A stretch of DNA of 64,000 nucleotides from Siniperca chuatsi. Lineage: Eukaryota; Chordata; Actinopteri; Centrarchiformes; Sinipercidae. The stretch lies in contig NC_058045.1 of NCBI RefSeq assembly GCF_020085105.1, positions 17,780,333 to 17,844,332 of the forward strand, written 5' to 3'. The notes under the pieces are model-generated. The model was given only the letters and a program-made list of their open reading frames with translations. It ran no database searches and was not told where the DNA came from. A program made the position numbers and the translations under genes. Shown here in pieces: positions 61,900-64,000 of this stretch (its first letter is position 1; each line of letters begins with the position of its first letter).

Positions 61900-63100
61900 T
61901 AGCAAAGACATGAAAAGGCCACAACAACCATTTAGAAAGTTGAGCTATTCACTTGTGGTCAATCGCTGAAGTGGGAAAGATAAAGAAAAGGGAAGAAAAC
62001 AACATGACATAAAAAACTAGGAAGTAAGAGTGAAGGGACAAACAACAGAGAAGTGGAGGAAGTACAAAACAGACAGACAATAGACCCACAGCAACAAACA
62101 AGAAAAGGAAGAGACAAATAATACATATATTGTCAGACAAAAACTGAACAACAGAACAGCTAAACAGAAATATATAAAAAATATATGGTAAACAAATTGG
62201 TAAATATAAAGACTCAGCACATGTGTGGGAAATACATATTACTGCACCCCAGAGGTTACTGCTTGTTTTTTTTTGGGTAGAGCAGTAAATCTTCGGGGTT
62301 GTTCAGGTTTTCTTCATATTGCAAAAAAAAGAAGGGAAACAAATAGATATGAGTAGAGATGAAACAATAAGTCAATGGATTTGTCCATCGCCATAATCAA
62401 TCTGTAATTATAAACTAATCACTTCAATCATTTTTTAAGCAAAAATGCCAAATACTCTCTGATTCAAGCTTCTCAAAATGTATTCTACTGCCACATTATC
62501 ATCTAGCACAAAGGTTTTTTTCCCCAAAACTAATCAACAATGGTAGGGCACCAAATATGCACTACTATTGAAATAATTGAAAATAATACTTCCCTTAACT
62601 GCCAACAATTTTGGGTGTGCAGTACAAATCCTGGGTGTATTGAAACATCATTACAAAAACAATGTGTCAAGCTCAGAATAGTTAAGTTCCTTGAAGAAGC
62701 AGAAGCTGTTGGTACAACACTCAGCTATACAAAAAAAGCTAATTCAATGCAAATATCCTTGCACAATTTCACAATTTGACAAGTAATTAGTAATTAGTAT
62801 TTGTGGTTGTTGTCGTTGTTATTGTTGTTGACATCTTGATTAAGTATTATTGTCATTTTCATTCAGGCCTAACTTAACTTCAGCTTGACGCAAGTGTTTT
62901 TAAAAATTAATTAACAACTTAACTGAATTTTGAACAGATTTTGGTGTTAAAGCTATATTAGTCAACCACTATTTGACAATATTGACATTAACATAACATG
63001 GCAACGACGCCAATTAAACTTATTAACAGCAAGTTTATCGACTATATTAAGAGTAACTTAACTAAGTTACACAATAGGAAGAAAAGCGGATGGGGCCGGA
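61900..63100. other. AT-rich sequence with a dispersed repeat, no gene recognised
   Basis: At 62351-62490 the text GAAACAATAAGTCAATGG and TTTTTTAAGCAAAAATGCCA matches my memory of a high-copy teleost repeat. Nothing else is supported. Confidence 0.4.
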
Positions 63101-63249
63101 CGTTCTGAGGTGGAAATGGAGTCCGAGGAGGAATCGGAGCGCGAAATTAGAAAACAAGGACACGAGATGATTTGAAAATAAAAAAGGAAGAAGAGTAATT
63201 TGAGTGATTCTAGTCAGACAGTGCGGAAAGAGGAGACGTATCTTGTTGG

Positions 63250-63860
63250 GATTTTAGCTGTGACAAACAGATGGGATTTTCAAGGATCCACATGAGGTCG
63301 GAAGGTTTGTAGGAGGAAAGCTTGGAGATGTAAAATCGGTCAGGATAACAAAAAGTGGGATGTTTTTCATTGACTGGCGGATCAGAGGTAAAGAAGAAGG
63401 GAGTAGTAATTGGCGTGCTACTGACAGTGGAGGCCGAGTCATTTTGGGATGTTGAAGATGTGTGTGAGGCAAGAAGACTCCGAAAAGGGGAGAAGGAGGG
63501 CAGTAATTCAGTGTGTTTGACTTTTGAGGGGAAATTGCCGAAGAGTGTGTCTTGATTATGTGTGTTACAGGGTGAGGACATATGAGAGAGCTCCTCTCAG
63601 ATGTTTCTGATGTCAGAAATATGGACATGTTGCTGCAGTATGGAGAGGAGTCAGGACATGTGGTAAGGATAACTGTGGAACTAATGTGGAGAAAGAGCAA
63701 GCCACCATCTCAGGATCAGCACAGTGTCCAAAAAGAATTAAGGAAGTAAAAGTGAATAAGATCAGAGCAGAAAAGGGATTGTCATACGCTGAAGCTGCTA
63801 AGAGAATGGAGAGAAAAGGTGGCAGTGCAAAAGGAAAAGGAGCTGAGCAGAGCATCTGCA
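63250..63860 (+). mobile_element. Decayed non-LTR retrotransposon ORF1 (gag-like, zinc knuckle)
   Basis: Read across several frames, the + strand gives a GVVIGVLLTVEAE block, then VCEARRLRKGEKEGSNSV, LTFEGKLPKSV, a YVCYRVRTYERAPL-type lead and CF(stop)CQKYGHVAAVW. This last part is a CCHC knuckle with one in-frame stop and the final Cys changed to Trp. It is followed by SYAEAAKRME. This order is standard for ORF1 of Jockey/I/Tx1-type fish LINEs. Frameshifts and the stop show it is dead. The element may continue beyond the window. Confidence 0.65.
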
Positions 63861-64000
63861 TGGCCACGATTTCTGGCATTTATTTCCATGGTTATAAATT
63901 GTGCTACTGAAATAAAGGGGAGGTCGGAAAGGATTAAGACAGAGATTCTTGAACCTTGTGGACATTACACTGAGGGAAGGAGTTGCACCAACTCAGACAA

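Noticed and set aside
1-64000. CRISPR arrays, bacterial operons, riboswitches, tRNA or rRNA genes
   Set aside because: None was seen. The window is vertebrate nuclear DNA, and the short direct repeats are microsatellites.

Overview
The window looks like a teleost (ray-finned fish) nuclear genome segment. It holds intron-bearing vertebrate genes with canonical splice sites, a fish-type miR-210 precursor, dinucleotide microsatellites, and decayed L2-type LINE ends and MITEs of the kind scattered through spiny-rayed fish genomes. The species cannot be fixed from the sequence. Gene models were built by hand from reading frame and splice-site phase. All three main models close in frame across every junction.

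Layout. (1) 1-2.3 kb: intergenic, with no gene recognised. (2) 2.3-8.7 kb, + strand: irf7, an interferon regulatory factor of 436 aa in 10 coding exons, with an upstream ISRE and TATA-like box. Its large intron holds a LINE relic and a MITE-like element. (3) 9.2-23.4 kb, - strand: phrf1, a RING and PHD finger protein with an SR-rich body and a C-terminal SRI-like CTD-binding domain (1784 aa in 18 coding exons), tail-to-tail with irf7. Its introns carry a TTAA-flanked MITE, an L2 relic and a hAT-like dispersed repeat. (4) 24.8-26.4 kb, + strand: the mir-210 locus, with candidate hypoxia-response elements and a probable spliced host transcript whose 5' splice site abuts the hairpin. (5) 28.7-49.6 kb, - strand: rassf7, with an N-terminal RA domain and coiled coil (about 473 aa). 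Coding lies at 30.6-35.0 kb, and a probable non-coding first exon sits near 49.4 kb, giving a 14-kb first intron. (6) 49.8-64 kb: mostly gene-poor sequence with dispersed repeats. It also has two unassigned coding candidates, a 95-codon single-membrane-span ORF at 57.7 kb and a terminal-exon-like ORF at 61.5 kb. A decayed non-LTR retrotransposon ORF1 lies at the right edge.

The order irf7 - phrf1 - mir210 - rassf7 matches the order I know from human 11p15.5 (IRF7 - PHRF1 - MIR210 - RASSF7), which supports the orthology of every member. The genes do not form a pathway. Irf7 drives type I interferon transcription, Phrf1 is a nuclear E3 ligase and CTD-binding factor, miR-210 is the main hypoxia microRNA, and Rassf7 is an N-terminal RASSF protein linked to mitosis and microtubules. 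No previously undescribed multi-gene system was found. The most unusual signals are the splice-site-abutting miR-210 hairpin, the two orphan coding candidates, an exact 42-bp duplication inside rassf7 intron 1, and a possible 9-nt microexon.
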